Assembly (NCBI GenBank): GCA_012031475.1
Contig: JAAUTJ010000290.1
Location: 1 to 6,373 of the forward strand
Origin: Leptolyngbyaceae cyanobacterium SM1_3_5
GTDB taxonomy: Bacteria > Cyanobacteriota > Cyanobacteriia > Elainellales > Elainellaceae
Length of the DNA stretch: 6,373 bases
Direction: 5' to 3'
Of the stretch, positions 5,256 to 6,373 are shown piece after piece (position 1 is the first letter of the stretch; each line of letters starts with the position of its first letter). The notes beneath the pieces were generated by a model. That model searched no databases and was not told the origin of the DNA. It was given only the letters and a program-made list of their open reading frames with translations. Made by a program: the position numbers and the translations under genes.

Positions 5256-6373
5256 CTAGGTCGGTTCAAGGCGCAGCAGTTGTCCGTTCGGCGCGTCTGT
5301 CAGCACGTAGATGAAGCCGTCGGGAGCTTGGCGCACGTCGCGGACACGCTGTCCGATCGCAATGATTTGTTCGTTGGTAACGTTGCCTGCGGCGTCCACT
5401 TCGAGGCGGCGGACATCTTGGGAAACTAAGCCGCCTGCAAACAAATTGCCGCGCCACGCCGGGACGCGATCGCCGCTGTAGACTATCAGACCAGAAGGCG
5501 CAGTCGTTGACCAAACCTGTTTGGGATCAACCAGTCCGGGACGCGATCGATCGGGGGAAATTTCGCCGCCAGAATATTCGCGGCTGTGCGTAACGAGCGG
5601 CCAGCCGTAGTTTTCTCCGGCCTGCACGAGGTTGAGTTCGTCGCCGCCGCGTGCGCCATGCTCGGTTGCCCAAACGCGATCGCTGGCGGCATCCACAGCC
5701 AACCCTTGAATGTTGCGGTGGCCGTAGCTCCAGATGGCGCTGTCAGCGTCGCCATCCGCAAACGGATTGTCGGACGGAATCGAGCCGTCATCATTGAGCC
5801 GGACAATTTTTCCCAGCCGACTTTGCAGGTTTTGCGCCTGCTGGCGAATCAGTTCCCCGTCAATTTCGACAGGCGGATTGCCGCCATCCCCGATCGAAAC
5901 CAGCATCGTCTCGTCGGGTAGCCAAGCGATCCGCGAGCCGAAATGCTGTCCGTCGGGTTTGGGCTGCGTCACTTCAAAAATCACCTCAATGTCCTGGAGC
6001 GATCGCCCGTCGACCGAGCGCGAGCCAGACGAGTACGATTCGCCTGTTCCGTGCCGTCGGCAAAGGTGAAATAGATCAGTTGATTTTGAGCGAACTGCGG
6101 ATGCACCGAAACATCCATCAGCCCGCCTTGCCGCTGGGCGAACACATTCGGGACACCCGCGATCGGATTCGGGTCAAGTCTGCCGTCGCGCACGATCCGC
6201 AGCCGTCCCGGTCGCTCGGTGATCAGCATCGCGCCATCCGGCAACCACGCCATGCCCCAAGGATGCTCCAGTCCTTCCATGCACCTTGACGGCGACGGAC
6301 TGTTTGAGGAGCTTGGGCGATCGGCTCAGCCGGAGCGGGCGGACGCAGGCGATGCGAGCGGAACCGGGGCGGC
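5256..6373 (-). CDS. PQQ-dependent sugar (glucose/sorbosone-type) dehydrogenase, partial, frame broken
   Basis: This is a six-bladed beta-propeller of the soluble glucose dehydrogenase/aldose sugar dehydrogenase family (YliI-like), which oxidises aldoses with PQQ, usually in the periplasm. On the minus strand the readable motifs are GLEHPWGMAWLPDGAMLITE, VFAQRQGGLMDVSVHP, GQHFGSRIAWLPD, SIGDGGNPP, SYGHRNIQGLAVD, EHGARGGDELNLV with AGENYGWP, and a last blade ending GQLLRLEPT with the stop at 5256-5258. The frame breaks near 6014: reading from 6280 runs into a stop after TRLARAR, while VDGRSLQDIEVIFEVTQP continues in the -1 frame; one missing G in CGG(G)TC restores the match. The ATG at 6280 is not the real start, because the usual leader lies further up: PPAPAEPIAQAPQTVR is readable to the window edge in another frame, so a second break lies about 6278-6312. 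Signal peptide and true start are outside the window. Confidence 0.88.

Noticed and set aside
5586..6069. Two 111-residue plus-strand ORFs opposite the sugar dehydrogenase
   Set aside because: They mirror the conserved minus-strand beta-propeller gene and show no independent protein features.

Overview
The window is chromosomal DNA of a cyanobacterium, probably a filamentous Leptolyngbya/Oscillatoriales-type organism. The evidence is the dense scatter of the HIP1 octamer GCGATCGC on both strands (at least a dozen copies, for example 195-202, 233-240, 2661-2668), the cyanobacterial style of the proteins (a HetF-like CHAT protein, a cyanobacterial MTA phosphorylase), and a TCCCC(N8)GGGGA hairpin repeat of a kind common between cyanobacterial genes. 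The placement below this level is inference.

Layout. Positions 1-747 (minus): a secreted protein with a signal peptide, an Ala/Pro-rich linker and a helical region. It looks like the N-terminal half of a cyanobacterial M23-type peptidoglycan peptidase that runs off the left edge with its frame broken. Positions 748-1121: non-coding, with a perfect 13-bp tandem repeat. Positions 1122-1322 (minus): a 66-residue, extremely acidic lipoprotein. Positions 1502-1756 (plus): a doubtful two-helix membrane ORF. Positions 1787-2658 (plus): mtnP, methylthioadenosine phosphorylase of the methionine salvage pathway, with one frame break. Positions 2879-4240 (plus): a CHAT-domain (caspase-like) protein with an N-terminal membrane anchor or signal, carrying one insertion and one deletion that compensate. 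Positions 4344-5117 (plus): an intact ABC-2 type permease without its ATPase. Positions 5118-5255: a compact inverted-repeat element, MITE-like, between convergent genes. Positions 5256-6373 (minus): a PQQ-type glucose/sorbosone (aldose) dehydrogenase, with one clear and one probable frame break, running off the right edge.

The genes do not form an obvious pathway or operon. They look like ordinary cyanobacterial housekeeping and envelope genes placed side by side. Several products are predicted to be at or outside the plasma membrane: the peptidase-like protein, the acidic lipoprotein, the CHAT protein, the permease and possibly the sugar dehydrogenase.

The most striking property of the window is that four of the five long genes are interrupted by single-base indels, mostly apparent deletions, while protein similarity continues across each break. 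Sequencing or assembly error in an unpolished or metagenomic assembly explains this best, although one break (mtnP) falls exactly on a T TTT TTG slippery heptamer. I see no convincing previously undescribed multi-gene system. The items most worth following up are the anchored CHAT protein, the acidic mini-lipoprotein and the small inverted-repeat element.
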